Assembly: GCF_008974185.1 (NCBI RefSeq)
Contig: NZ_BKZP01000011.1
Location: 18,962 to 82,961, forward strand
Direction: 5' to 3'
Length of the DNA stretch: 64,000 bases
DNA from: Weizmannia acidilactici
Lineage (GTDB): Bacteria; Bacillota; Bacilli; Bacillales; Bacillaceae_C
The notes beneath the pieces were generated by a model. That model was not told the origin of the DNA. It searched no databases and saw only the letters and a program-made list of their open reading frames with translations. A program made the position numbers and the translations under genes. Shown one piece after another: positions 1 to 10,373 of the stretch (the first letter of the stretch is position 1; every line of letters begins with the position of its first letter).

Positions 1-59
1 TCATTGAAGTTCAATTGTATATTATTCATGAAGATTTCCATGCTTCAAAATGCCTCGGT

Positions 60-800
60 TTACCGCTCTTGGCGTGTAGGGCGGATAATCATTTCATTAA
101 TGGCGGTATCTCCCGGCATTTCAATAGCAAACGCAATGGCGCGGGCAATTCTGTCCGCCGCGATGGCGCCTTTATAAATCTCATCAATGCCGGGTTTGAG
201 ATCCATATCTGTAATGGCACTTGGCAATTCCGTATCCACAGCCCCCGGCGAGATAATGGTGGTGCGGATATTGTTGGCATACTCTTCTTTCCGAAGGCCT
301 TCTGAAATCGCGCGCACAGCAAATTTCGTTCCGGCATAGACTGTGCTGCCTGCCCCGACAAAATGGCCTGCCACAGAAGAAAGATTAATAATATGGCCGG
401 ATTTACGTTCCCTCATGGTTGGGAGTACAGCCGCAATGCCGTAAAGAACGCCTTTAATATTGACGTCGATCATCTTATCCCAATCTTCCACTTTTTTCTT
501 GTATAAAAATGAATGCGGCATAACCCCGGCGTTATTGATTAATACATCGATTGTCCCGAATTTCTTCAATGCAAATGCAGCCAATTCTTCCACTTGTTCA
601 TACTTCGTTACATCTGTCACTTTGTAAACAGCCTGTCCGCCATTGCTTTGAATTTCTTCCTGCAGCTTTTTTAACCGGTCCTCGCGGCGGGCTGCCAGCA
701 CCAGCTTCGCGCCTTTCACTGCCAGTTCTTTTGCTGTCGCTTCCCCGATTCCGCTTGAAGCACCTGTAATAATAACTACTTTATCTTGAATATTCGACAT
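60..800 (-). CDS. SDR-family NAD(P)-dependent oxidoreductase
   Basis: Classical short-chain dehydrogenase of 246 aa, probably a cytosolic NAD(P)H-dependent carbonyl reductase; substrate unknown. The cofactor motif TGASSGIG is at residues 12-19, NNAG at 89-92, and the catalytic Ser/Tyr/Lys set lies in SSVAG (141-145) and YAGTK (155-159). A GTG two codons upstream would also be in frame, but the AAAGGGGAG ribosome site is correctly spaced only for the ATG at 800. It is closely similar to the SDR at 15821-16564, so the two are paralogues in two related redox clusters. The family assignment is sure; the physiological role is not. Confidence 0.93.
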   Translation of the reverse strand: MSNIQDKVVIITGASSGIGEATAKELAVKGAKLVLAARREDRLKKLQEEIQSNGGQAVYKVTDVTKYEQVEELAAFALKKFGTIDVLINNAGVMPHSFLYKKKVEDWDKMIDVNIKGVLYGIAAVLPTMRERKSGHIINLSSVAGHFVGAGSTVYAGTKFAVRAISEGLRKEEYANNIRTTIISPGAVDTELPSAITDMDLKPGIDEIYKGAIAADRIARAIAFAIEMPGDTAINEMIIRPTRQER

Positions 801-843
801 CTTCACATCTCCCCTTTAATTTAATGGTTATATGCTTCATCCG

Positions 844-1142
844 TTACGGGTTCCAGCCACTCGGTGTCCCCGTTTTGGACATTTTGTACTGATCGCGATA
901 TGCGTAAACTAGCTGTCCGGTGCAGCGCCGTGCCAATGTTTTACACCTGGTGCAATCTTGACGACATCCCCGGTATGAAGTTCGCGGGCCGGTTTGCCTT
1001 CTTCCTGATAATAACCTCTGCCGCCCGTTACAAGCAGAATCGTGATCAGCCAAGGAGCTGTTCTTTGGCTGATGATAAAAAAGTAAGCCAGTAAGACGGT
1101 CCCAAATACGCCCCACCGGTAGCCGCTTTCCTGTTTCTTCAT
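844..1142 (-). pseudogene. Chimeric relic: MFS transporter N-terminus joined to a cupin fragment
   Basis: A well-formed start (CGGAGG then ATG at 1142) opens a frame whose first ~34 residues look like the first helix of an MFS transporter (GVFGTVLLAYFFIISQRTAP). Near position 1040 it switches in frame to a cupin C-terminal half (LLVTGGRGYYQ, GDVVKIAPGVKHWHG). The frame then hits TAG at 909-911, where a Trp would be expected. After one more frameshift at an A run, the cupin tail (DTEWLEPVTDEAYNH) continues to about 844. Two unrelated genes were apparently fused by deletion and then decayed. No function is expected. Confidence 0.75.
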
Positions 1143-1164
1143 GTTCGTGATCCTCCGGCGATTT

Positions 1165-1800
1165 TTAGTAAAAAGCCGGTTTGTCGCCATCCGTATTTGG
1201 TTTATTGATGCCGACACTGTGGCGGACTTCCAATCCCGGTGTTACGGCTAATTTCACCACAAAAGCGGCAATGCTTTTTCGGGAAATTTCTGTTCCTTTG
1301 AACGGCTCGCCTTTTTGTGTAATTTCATAATCCACTTCGTCTTTATTTGTGAACCAGGCTCCCCTGATAATGGTGTAATCAAGATCGGATGCTTCTATGA
1401 TATCGGCCGCTTTTCGGAATTCAAAAAGGTTGCTGCCGCACATTCTTTTATTCCATTCTCCGAACTTGCCCGGCACTTCGTCATAAATGCCTAAAGCATT
1501 AATCGCGATGAGTCTTTTTACACTTGTTTTTTCCATCGCTGCCACAATATTTTTGGTTGCTCTTACAATATCTGAGCCTATGTTAGAATAAACGACATCC
1601 TGCCCGGCCATCGCTTCTTTCAGTTTTTCAAGATCATTGACATCCCCTTCAATGATACGTTCCCGTTCCGGATTAACCATTTTCAGCCTGTGTGCATTGC
1701 GCAAATAAAGCGTCAGCTTCACGTCGGTTTCTTTCAGGAAAAGATCCCTTGCAAGGCGTGAAATCCGGCCGTTTGCGCCCAAAATTAAAACATTCGTCAT
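1165..1800 (-). CDS. NAD(P)-binding atypical SDR (NmrA-like)
   Basis: Protein of 211 aa with an N-terminal Rossmann signature LILGANGR at residues 5-12. A conserved acidic turn (EGDVNDLEKLKEAM) and VYSNIG follow, typical of NAD(P)H-binding NmrA/YwnB-type reductases. The start at 1800 is chosen because AGAAGGG sits 5 nt upstream; the frame extends 13 codons further without a second ribosome site. A degenerate tandem paralogue lies just upstream at 1993-2582. The promoter side carries the palindrome shared with the TetR gene at 3789 and the SDR at 15821. The substrate is unknown; quinone or flavin reductase roles occur in this family. Confidence 0.85.
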   Translation of the reverse strand: MTNVLILGANGRISRLARDLFLKETDVKLTLYLRNAHRLKMVNPERERIIEGDVNDLEKLKEAMAGQDVVYSNIGSDIVRATKNIVAAMEKTSVKRLIAINALGIYDEVPGKFGEWNKRMCGSNLFEFRKAADIIEASDLDYTIIRGAWFTNKDEVDYEITQKGEPFKGTEISRKSIAAFVVKLAVTPGLEVRHSVGINKPNTDGDKPAFY

Positions 1801-1858
1801 ATCAGCCCTTCTTTTGTTTGTTTTTTTTGAAATGAACATTTATATAAAATTAAACATC

Positions 1859-1876
1859 TGTTCATAATTATAAGCA
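1859..1876. promoter_or_regulatory. Putative TetR operator, copy A
   Basis: TGTTCATAATTATAAGCA is an imperfect 18-bp palindrome about 60 bp upstream of the NmrA-like gene (1165-1800). It matches copy B (3678-3695, perfect) and copy C (16615-16632). The flanks also share ACAATTGTTAA and ATTAATGAACAA. This is inferred to be the operator of one or both paralogous TetR regulators (3789 and 16735). Confidence 0.55.
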
Positions 1877-1992
1877 GAATTGGTATGCTTACAATTGTTA
1901 AATAACCGTAATTTGTATATTAATGAACAATCCATATAAAATTGTATATTTTTATTGGATAATCAAAGTTGCCGCATGCATTAAACCCAAAG

Positions 1993-2582
1993 TTATGAAT
2001 TTGGTTTACTAATCCCCAGGCTTTGGCGGACCCCCAATTCCGGGTTTAAAGCCAATTTCACAACCATGTCTGCAACACTTTTACGCGACACATCATGCCC
2101 TTTAAATGGCTCACCTTTTCGGGTAATTTCATAGCCGATTTCATCTTTGCTGGTAAACCATCCCGGCTTTAAAATTGTATAGTCGAGGTCTGAGGCTTCA
2201 ATGATCTCGGCTGACGTTCGTATGGATCCAAGATACTGCTGTACCGCTCTCCTGGGACTTCACCATAAATTCCCATCGAACTGATCCAAATAAGACGTTT
2301 CAGGCCGGTCGTATCCATTGCTTTGACAACAGTTTTTGCCATTTGTTCCAATCTGCCGGCAAGATTGGCATAAACCACATCTTGCCCAATCATGGCTTCT
2401 TTTCGTTTTTCAATATCCAACACATCGCCTTCGATAATGCGGACGCGGTTAGGCTCAAGATGCTGCAGCCTCTTTGCGTTGCGCAAATAAAGCGTCAGCT
2501 GTGCATCAGTTTCGTTGAGGAATAATTCAATCGCATGGCGGGCAATGGACCCGTTTGCGCCAAGAATTAATACATTCGTAAA
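1993..2582 (-). pseudogene. Decayed tandem copy of the NmrA-like reductase
   Basis: The frame begins with the same TNVLILGANG motif as its neighbour (1165-1800) and has an AAAAGGGG ribosome site at the right distance. The start codon position reads TTT at 2580-2582 and no in-frame ATG/GTG/TTG lies between it and an upstream stop. A frameshift near 2215 separates the N-terminal part from the C-terminal part, which resumes with EIIEASDLDYT and ends at TAA (1993-1995). Loss of start plus frameshift indicates a dead duplicate. Confidence 0.8.
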
Positions 2583-2635
2583 AGGTATGACCCCTTTTCA
2601 CTTGTTCTAGAGTAGAGTAAAAACTGTGCCATTTA

Positions 2636-3695
<1,060 letters not shown>

Positions 3696-3788
3696 GAAAT
3701 AAGAGGTATACAATTGTTAATTGAGCTTAAATTGTTTATTAATGAACAAATCCATAAAAATTGTTCATAAAGCAGGGTGAATGTTTAG

Positions 3789-4334
3789 ATGCCGAAAGTC
3801 GACAGGAGAATAATCAAATCACAGGAAGCGATTAAAAAAGCGTTGATTGAACTGATGGCTGAAAAAGGTTTTGATGCCGTGACCATACAGGATATTGCAG
3901 ACAGGGCGGATGTCAGCCGGGGCACCGTTTATCTTCATTACGTAGATAAGTATGATCTGCTCGATAAGTTGATCGAAGAGCATATTCACGAAATGAAAAG
4001 AATCTGTGAAACGACAGCTGAAATGGAGTATGATGAAGCGAATCTGCCATGGTTCGAATACATTGAAAGCCATTATCAATTCTTTTCAACGATGATGGCG
4101 AGCAAAGGGGCGCGCCATTTCCGCACCCGTTTCCATGAGTTTTTGATGGAAGAGTTCAAGGATGAAGTGAATGTAAAAGAAGGAAAAAACCAGGGATTAA
4201 ACGAAGATGTCATTCTACAATTCATTGTATCGTCATATGTAGGGATCGTGGAATGGTGGATTACGAATGGGATGCCTTATCCGCCGGAAGTGATGGCGCA
4301 GCAAATCGGGATTTTACTGGAGCGGAATTTGTAA
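3789..4334 (+). CDS. TetR/AcrR-family regulator
   Basis: 181-aa one-component repressor. The N-terminal helix-turn-helix is at about residues 29-58 (TIQDIADRADVSRGTVYLHYVDK). The C-terminal ligand domain is unclassified but very similar to that of the regulator at 16735-17271 (shared IVEWWxxNGMPYPP). It is divergent from an aldo/keto reductase across a palindromic operator, so autorepression plus control of the redox genes is likely. The inducer is unknown; an electrophile or aldehyde would fit the neighbours. Confidence 0.92.
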   Translation: MPKVDRRIIKSQEAIKKALIELMAEKGFDAVTIQDIADRADVSRGTVYLHYVDKYDLLDKLIEEHIHEMKRICETTAEMEYDEANLPWFEYIESHYQFFSTMMASKGARHFRTRFHEFLMEEFKDEVNVKEGKNQGLNEDVILQFIVSSYVGIVEWWITNGMPYPPEVMAQQIGILLERNL

Positions 4335-4370
4335 ACCCGGCAGATTTAAAAAAATGTTATATAAGCAGAG

Positions 4371-4410
4371 AAAACCCCGCCGGGGAAAATTGTGTTTGTC
4401 GGCGGGGCTT
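4371..4410 (-). terminator. Intrinsic terminator of the MerR gene
   Basis: CCCCGCCG (4375-4382) pairs with CGGCGGGG (4400-4407). Read on the minus strand the stem is followed by a T run (the complement of AAAA at 4371-4374), so it terminates the minus-strand gene 4441-4848. It may also act weakly on the converging TetR transcript. Confidence 0.7.
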
Positions 4411-4440
4411 GGGGGATAGCCCTTTTCTATGAATGTATCA

Positions 4441-4848
4441 TCATCTTTCCATTTTTTTCCATTTCCCAGGATTCGTGTCATCCGGTATCACATGATTGAT
4501 AATATCAAGGTAATGCTTCGCTTTTTCTTCCATATATTCAGCTGTTCGTTTCGCTTCTTCTAGCCGTTGCAGCGCAATTTCTTTTTGTTTCAGGATGATT
4601 TCATAGCGTTCTTCAATCGTAGCATCGCCTTCCAAACACAAATCTACATAAGTTTTGATGTCTTTCACGGACATTCCGCATTGTTTTAAATATTTTACGC
4701 CTGTAAGCCAATTGATGGATTCATCATCGAAAAGGCGGTTATTGTTTTTGTCCCGTTGTACGCTTGGGACCAAGCCCTTATCTGTATAATATCGGATAGT
4801 ATGTTCAGTCAATTCAAGCAGCTGGGCCACTTCTTTCACTGTATACAT
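4441..4848 (-). CDS. MerR-family regulator (AdhR-like)
   Basis: 135-aa regulator. A winged helix occupies residues 1-70 (MYTVKEVAQLLELTEHTIRYYTDKGLVP), followed by a long dimerization coiled coil. No cysteine cluster for metal binding is seen at the C-terminus. It is divergent from an aldo/keto reductase whose promoter has the MerR-type long spacer with an internal dyad. In B. subtilis, AdhR-type MerR proteins respond to aldehydes through one cysteine and activate dehydrogenases. The same scheme is inferred here; Cys57 and Cys70 are the candidates in sequence. Confidence 0.88.
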   Translation of the reverse strand: MYTVKEVAQLLELTEHTIRYYTDKGLVPSVQRDKNNNRLFDDESINWLTGVKYLKQCGMSVKDIKTYVDLCLEGDATIEERYEIILKQKEIALQRLEEAKRTAEYMEEKAKHYLDIINHVIPDDTNPGKWKKMER

Positions 4849-4885
4849 GGCAATCCCTCCCCTTGAAAAAATTTTTCTGAATCAC

Positions 4886-4916
4886 TTGACTTCGTGTTGC
4901 TCGAAGGTGCTAGGCT
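4886..4916 (+). promoter_or_regulatory. MerR-type promoter with 19-bp spacer
   Basis: A -35 element TTGACT (4886-4891) and a -10 like TAGGCT (4911-4916) are separated by 19 bp, the stretched spacing of MerR-activated promoters. A dyad CTTCG (4890-4894) and CGAAG (4902-4906) sits in the spacer. It drives the aldo/keto reductase at 4983 and is probably bound by the divergent MerR protein. Confidence 0.65.
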
Positions 4917-4964
4917 AATACTAGCACACGGATGTTAAAGTTGCAAAATGCGTCATCACATTAA

Positions 4965-5834
<870 letters not shown>

Positions 5835-5837
5835 GCG

Positions 5838-6005
5838 GGCCGACTGTTTTTTAGCGGATATTCCTGATGCCATGCTGATTTGCCCTGCCTCCGGTTGCTG
5901 ACAGCAGGGTAAGAGCATTTTGCCCTGCCTTTCCAGGTTATCGAGCGCCCTTCGTGTTTCTTCCATTGGTGTGTTTTCATCAAAGTTGTAGACAATAAAC
6001 AAAAC
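5838..6005 (-). pseudogene. Aldo/keto reductase fragment
   Basis: The minus strand encodes a short frameshifted piece with VYNFDENTPMEETRRALDNL and, in adjacent frames, SYPAVSN and SGISAKKQSA. It matches residues ~117-172 of the intact aldo/keto reductase at 13179-14162. Nothing else of the gene remains. It is a relic of an internal duplication or deletion. Confidence 0.7.
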
Positions 6006-6041
6006 AACCAAAATGGATTCAATATTTTTGTCTGTATTTTA

Positions 6042-6091
6042 TTGACCGTTTCGGTTTATGGATCTATAATAACATAAACCGAATCGGTCAA
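6042..6091 (+). promoter_or_regulatory. SigA promoter flanked by twin operators of the TetR gene
   Basis: TTGACC (6042-6047) and TATAAT (6065-6070) are spaced by 17 bp. The promoter is embedded in a long inverted repeat: the arm TTGACCGTTTCGGTTTAT (6042-6059) pairs with ATAAACCGAATCGGTCAA (6074-6091), 17 of 18 positions matching. Each arm is itself a small dyad (ACCG..CGGT). Binding would cover both -35 and the start site, as expected of strong autorepression by the TetR protein at 6114. Confidence 0.8.
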
Positions 6092-6113
6092 TTTATTTAT
6101 TCGAGGTGGTTTG

Positions 6114-6722
6114 ATGGAGAAATTTTTGAGTTTGCCCGAAGAAAAGCAAAACAAAATTGTGGATGCCGCACTTACCGCTTTTGGAAAGAACGGATATAAA
6201 AAAACATCGGTGAGCGACATTGCTGCTGAAGCCGGCATTTCAAAGCCGATGATCTTTCATTACTTTGGCACCAAAAAAGACTTATACCTTTATTTAATCC
6301 GGTTGTGTGGGGACACAATAATGAAAGGAATCAATGAAAAATTTGACCCGGGCGTCACTGATTTCTTTGACAGGATTAAGCTTGCGGGTGACATAAAATT
6401 GCAGGTGATCAAAAAGTACCCTGCTATTTTATCTTTTTTAACAAGTATGTTTTTTGAAAAGGATGAAGAAGTAAGACCTGATATTAATGCCTTTCTGGGC
6501 GATAAAGAAATTGAAAGCTTCCGCAATAAGGTTGCGATTGACGGGATTGATGCTTCTAAATTTAAAGACGGTGTGGATCCAAATAAAGTCTTGAAAATGC
6601 TGGTTTGGATGTCTGAAGGTTGGTTCAATCATTTTCAAACGTTGGAAAATCCGAATATCGAAGCTTCATACGAAGAATTGATGGACTGTATGGAACTGCT
6701 TAAAAATGCTTTTTATAAATAA
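6114..6722 (+). CDS. TetR/AcrR-family regulator of the ABC exporter
   Basis: 202-aa regulator. The helix-turn-helix is near residues 27-50 (SVSDIAAEAGISKPMIFHYFGTK). The start is ATG 6114, seven nt after GAGG; the in-frame TTG at 6111 overlaps the ribosome site. The gene leads a four-gene cluster with an ABC ATPase and two permeases, and its own promoter lies within twin operators. Such TetR-ABC-2 sets usually respond to a toxic compound that the pump exports. The ligand is unknown. Confidence 0.92.
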   Translation: MEKFLSLPEEKQNKIVDAALTAFGKNGYKKTSVSDIAAEAGISKPMIFHYFGTKKDLYLYLIRLCGDTIMKGINEKFDPGVTDFFDRIKLAGDIKLQVIKKYPAILSFLTSMFFEKDEEVRPDINAFLGDKEIESFRNKVAIDGIDASKFKDGVDPNKVLKMLVWMSEGWFNHFQTLENPNIEASYEELMDCMELLKNAFYK

Positions 6723-6742
6723 AAGTTCAGGGGGAACCACGC

Positions 6743-7624
6743 ATGAATGTAATTGAAATCAAGAATCTTACGAAACAGTATGGCAGGTCTAGGGGGATCA
6801 TTGATGTGAATTTAAATGTTGAACAGGGCGAGATTTTCGGTTTCATTGGCCCGAATGGCGCGGGAAAATCGACAACAATCCGGACATTGCTTGGTCTGAT
6901 TCATCCCACAAGCGGTCAGGCAACGATCTTCGGCAAAAGTTGTTTCGAACATCCAGAAGTCAGAAAAGAATTGGGCTATCTCCCTTCAGAAGTATTTTAC
7001 TACGACAGCATGAGAGTGATTGACCTGCTCAAATACTCAGCCAGTTTTTATAAAAAAGACTGCACAAAACGGATTCATGAACTTGCGGAAATCATGGACC
7101 TTAATCTGAAAAAGAAAATTAATGATCTTTCATTTGGCAATAAGAAAAAAGTCGGGATTGTACAGGGTCTGCTGCACGAACCGAAACTCATCATCCTTGA
7201 TGAACCGACAAGTGGGCTTGACCCGCTCATGCAGCAGAAGTTTTTTGAACTCATCAGGGAAGAGAACAAAAAAGGTGCAACGGTGTTCTTTTCCTCGCAC
7301 ATTCTGACCGAAGTCCAGAAATTATGCGACCGGGTTGCCTTTATCAAAGAAGGGCGGATTATTAAACTGGAGAAAATCAGCACGCTGCAGGAGAACAACT
7401 ACAAGAGAATCAGCATTGAAGTGAAATCAAAGATTCCGCAAGAGATCCAGCATGTGGATGGTGTGAGTGACTTTAAAGTGAAGGGGAATGCCGTAAACTT
7501 CATCTACAGGGGTAATATGAACGCCATGATCAAAATCATTGCAGAAATGGATCTCGCCAATATTTCCATCGGAGAACCGGACCTTGAAGAAATTTTCATG
7601 CATTACTATGAAAAGGAGAATTGA
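6743..7624 (+). CDS. ABC exporter ATP-binding protein
   Basis: 293-aa ATPase of the drug/antibiotic (ABC-2) exporter class, acting on the inner face of the membrane. Walker A GPNGAGKST is at 36-44, a signature-like LSFGNKKK at 129-136 (variant of LSGGQ, common in this subgroup) and Walker B LIILDEP at 149-155, followed by SSH. It is 20 bp after the TetR gene and overlaps the first permease frame, so it is one operon: regulator, ATPase, permease, permease. Confidence 0.94.
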   Translation: MNVIEIKNLTKQYGRSRGIIDVNLNVEQGEIFGFIGPNGAGKSTTIRTLLGLIHPTSGQATIFGKSCFEHPEVRKELGYLPSEVFYYDSMRVIDLLKYSASFYKKDCTKRIHELAEIMDLNLKKKINDLSFGNKKKVGIVQGLLHEPKLIILDEPTSGLDPLMQQKFFELIREENKKGATVFFSSHILTEVQKLCDRVAFIKEGRIIKLEKISTLQENNYKRISIEVKSKIPQEIQHVDGVSDFKVKGNAVNFIYRGNMNAMIKIIAEMDLANISIGEPDLEEIFMHYYEKEN

Positions 7625-7629
7625 GCGAT

Positions 7630-8433
7630 ATGAATATGTATTGGCATGAACTCAAGTCTCTAAGAAAATCAACCATTCTATGGGCATGCGCCATCATTGC
7701 ACTGGCTGCGCTATTTCTTTCCGTTTATCCCGGGGTGGCAAAAGATGCGGAGGATTTTAAAAAATTACTGACCGGGTATCCGCCGGCGATAAGAGCCATG
7801 CTCGGCGTAAATCTGGACTATTTTTCATCTATATTGGGGTTTTATTCGATGGTTTTTTCCTTTATTTTGTTGTGCGGCGCGATCCAAGGTATGCATGTCG
7901 GAATTTCGATTTTGTCGAAAGAATCACGGGAGCGGACAGCAGATTTTTTGCTTGTCAAACCCGTTTCACGTCCGGCCATTGTCAGCGCCAAACTTTTGGC
8001 CTCGATCACGATGCTTCTGGTTACGGATATCGTATTTTATGCAGCTTTATCCATCCTGGTCCGGCTTGTAAATACAGGAAGTTATGATGAGAAAACTTTC
8101 TTTTTGATCAATTTAACCCTATTATTTATGCAGCTTATCTTTTTTTCAATCGGGATGTTCATATCGGTGTTCTTCAATAAACTCCGGTCGGCACTTCCCA
8201 TTTCACTTGGTGTTGTTTTCGGGTTTTATATTATCGGAGTGCTGATTTCGACCGGGAAAAACGAGAAACTCGTCCGCTATCTGTCGCCTTTCAATTACTT
8301 TAATACGGCTTATATCATAAATCATACAGCGTATAAGTTTTCATATCTCATTACAGGGGCGGCCATTTTTCTGATTGCAATCGCAGCTAGCTACGTTATT
8401 TATACCAAAAAGGATATCCATGCGGTAAACTGA
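7630..8433 (+). CDS. ABC-2 type permease, subunit 1
   Basis: 267-aa membrane protein with about six hydrophobic helices and a large loop after helix 1, as in ABC-2 permeases. The start is ATG 7630, 11 nt after AGGAG; the TTG at 7621 lies too close to it. It contains a KESRERTADFLLVKPVSR motif shared with the next permease (KEERDKTTEFLMVKPVSR), so the two are paralogues forming a heterodimeric channel with the ATPase. Confidence 0.88.
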   Translation: MNMYWHELKSLRKSTILWACAIIALAALFLSVYPGVAKDAEDFKKLLTGYPPAIRAMLGVNLDYFSSILGFYSMVFSFILLCGAIQGMHVGISILSKESRERTADFLLVKPVSRPAIVSAKLLASITMLLVTDIVFYAALSILVRLVNTGSYDEKTFFLINLTLLFMQLIFFSIGMFISVFFNKLRSALPISLGVVFGFYIIGVLISTGKNEKLVRYLSPFNYFNTAYIINHTAYKFSYLITGAAIFLIAIAASYVIYTKKDIHAVN

Positions 8434-8460
8434 AACGCATGCATGAGGAGGAGCCTGACA

Positions 8461-9255
8461 ATGAATATTTTTTTAATGGAAATGAAGGCAACCCTGAAAG
8501 CATTGCTCATCTGGAGTATTTGTATGTTTCTCGGGATTCTCAGTGGAATGACCAAGTATACGACTTATTCTTCCGGAGGGGCCGCAAGCGAAGCTTTAAA
8601 CAAGCTACCGCATTCCATGAAGGCGCTATTTGGGATGTCGTCCTTTGATGTGACATCGATGGGCGGTTTCTACGCATTCCTTTTTCTGTATATTGAACTC
8701 GCGGCTGCGGTCCATGCTGTGCTGCTGGGAAGCGGTATTATTGCAAAAGAAGAGCGTGATAAAACGACGGAGTTCCTGATGGTAAAGCCGGTATCAAGAA
8801 ACACCGTTATCACCGCAAAGCTTTTTGCCGCGCTGGTGAATGTAATCATCATCAATCTTGTTACCTTAGTTTCCTCGATCCTATTGGTTTCAGCTTATAA
8901 TAAGGGAAAAGATATTACGGGAGAAATCGTCCTGTTTCTTTTGAGTATGTTGATCATCCAGCTGGTATTTCTAACGCTTGGAGCGATGCTTTCGGCTGTG
9001 ATGAAAAATCCAAAAGCTTCAGGATCAATTGCTGCTGCAATCTTGTTTGGCTCGTTCGTGATCAATGAAATCACAAATTTGGCCGATCACCTTGACGCGT
9101 TAAATATTCTTTCTCCCTTTAAATATTTTCCTTATCAAGATATTGTGAACGGGGACGGCCTAAATATCATTGAGGTGGTACTTACGCTTCTTCTCGTTGC
9201 TGCTTTTTCTGTATCGACCTATTTCTTTTACCAGAAACGGGATTTAAATATATGA
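8461..9255 (+). CDS. ABC-2 type permease, subunit 2
   Basis: 264-aa membrane protein with about six helices, paralogous to the upstream permease. The upstream in-frame ATG at 8443 overlaps the GAGGAGGAG ribosome site, so ATG 8461 is the start. Last gene of the tetR-ABC operon and followed by a strong hairpin at 9294-9350. Substrate unknown. Confidence 0.88.
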   Translation: MNIFLMEMKATLKALLIWSICMFLGILSGMTKYTTYSSGGAASEALNKLPHSMKALFGMSSFDVTSMGGFYAFLFLYIELAAAVHAVLLGSGIIAKEERDKTTEFLMVKPVSRNTVITAKLFAALVNVIIINLVTLVSSILLVSAYNKGKDITGEIVLFLLSMLIIQLVFLTLGAMLSAVMKNPKASGSIAAAILFGSFVINEITNLADHLDALNILSPFKYFPYQDIVNGDGLNIIEVVLTLLLVAAFSVSTYFFYQKRDLNI

Positions 9256-9293
9256 ATAGCACAAATTTCACATCCCTTTAGCAATGATCATCA

Positions 9294-9350
9294 GCAAAAA
9301 AGGGGGTATCCCTGGTCTATTTACCGACTTTTGCGGCACCCCTTTTTTCT
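9294..9350 (+). terminator. Terminator built from a dispersed intergenic element
   Basis: AAAAAAGGGGGT pairs with ACCCCCTTTTTT across about 30 nt, giving a bidirectional-looking terminator for the exporter operon. The loop segment (CCCTGGTCTATTTACCGAC) closely resembles copies at 25386-25434 and 58007-58053, so this is a member of a repeat family, not only a simple hairpin. Confidence 0.7.
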
Positions 9351-9402
9351 TTTATGACCCACCCGGATCTCATCTAGTTCTTTTTTTCGATTTGTTAATC
9401 GC

Positions 9403-9711
9403 TCATACCTTGAAATATGGGCTTTTACCCTTGCCACCAGTCCATTCGGATTGAACTGGCCTACCCGTTCCGAATCCAGACTTGTAGCCGGCTCGTCCCG
9501 CTGTCAATTCCGATTTTACGATCACCCCGTCCGCATCTGTATTCAGGACAAGATCATCCGCCTTTAAATTCCGGATTGAAGAACTGTCACCAAACGCCAG
9601 TCCGTTCGCCAAACCGGTAACGAAAAACACCAAAAATATGGCAATCATAATGAGGATGATCAAAGTGTATCGAAGTTTTGAATGCTTGAATTCTTTCAAT
9701 GCCAAAAACAT
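9403..9711 (-). pseudogene. Truncated HrtB-like ABC permease (FtsX family)
   Basis: AAGGAAGG precedes an ATG at 9711. The first ~70 residues (MFLALKEFKHSKLRYTLIIL, one membrane helix, GLANGLAFGDSSSI) match the N-terminus of haem-efflux-type HrtB permeases, which are about 350 aa. The frame ends after 102 aa with an unrelated tail, and no HrtA ATPase is adjacent. It is a truncated, probably non-functional gene. The helix could still insert in the membrane if expressed. Confidence 0.65.
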
Positions 9712-9883
9712 GTTTACCTTCCTTGTTTTTTGAGACCATCCGGGAACCATCCCGATTTCCATCTCTTTCGTTGACGACACCATCTTAACCGGAAGATCTT
9801 AACGCGCTCTTATCCACTTCTTAAATAGATTTGGTAAATATAAATTTACATTTTATTAAAATATATATTGATTTTAACCATAT

Positions 9884-9905
9884 TTAGTAATAATATTATT
9901 ACTAA
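9884..9905. promoter_or_regulatory. Perfect 22-bp palindromic operator before the MarR gene
   Basis: A perfect 22-bp palindrome, with arms TTAGTAATAAT and ATTATTACTAA, sits directly upstream of the MarR ribosome site. AT-rich 16-22 bp palindromes are the usual MarR operators, so autorepression is likely. Confidence 0.75.
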
Positions 9906-9922
9906 TAGAAGAGGTGAAGGGC

Positions 9923-10354
9923 ATGATTGAAGAAATTGCAAATGAATACATTGCTTTAATTCCAAATGTATTCCGCAGTTTCAGCGAATTAAACATGGAT
10001 GCGACAGAATTATCGCATATGCAGAACCATGTCATTGAATTTATGTACATGCAAAAAAAGCCTTTGAATCTAAAAGACATCAGCACCGGGCTGGGGATTG
10101 CAAAGCAACAGCTGACAAAAATCATAAAGGATTTAGAAATGGACGGTTATCTCGTGAAAGAGTCTGATCCGGGGGATAAACGTGCCGTATTGGTTTCATT
10201 AACGCAAAAAGGCAGGGAAATCCAAGATAAGAAATGGTTAAAGGTATACGAAAACTTCAGCAATCATTTGGCGAAGCTAAGTGACGAGGAGAAGCTCGAT
10301 TTAAAATTTGCACTCCATAAAACGAATGTATTGTTAAAAAAGATAGGGGATTGA
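9923..10354 (+). CDS. MarR-family regulator
   Basis: 143-aa winged-helix regulator. The DNA-binding part spans about residues 50-100 (LKDISTGLGIAKQQLTKIIKDLEMDGYLVKE, then the DKRAVLVSLTQKG wing). GTG at 9914 is also in frame, but GAGGTG is spaced 6 nt from ATG 9923. It is 19 bp upstream of a methyltransferase gene and probably cotranscribed with it. A perfect palindrome covers its leader. Ligand unknown. Confidence 0.92.
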   Translation: MIEEIANEYIALIPNVFRSFSELNMDATELSHMQNHVIEFMYMQKKPLNLKDISTGLGIAKQQLTKIIKDLEMDGYLVKESDPGDKRAVLVSLTQKGREIQDKKWLKVYENFSNHLAKLSDEEKLDLKFALHKTNVLLKKIGD

Positions 10355-10373
10355 AGAGAAGGAAAAAATACCC

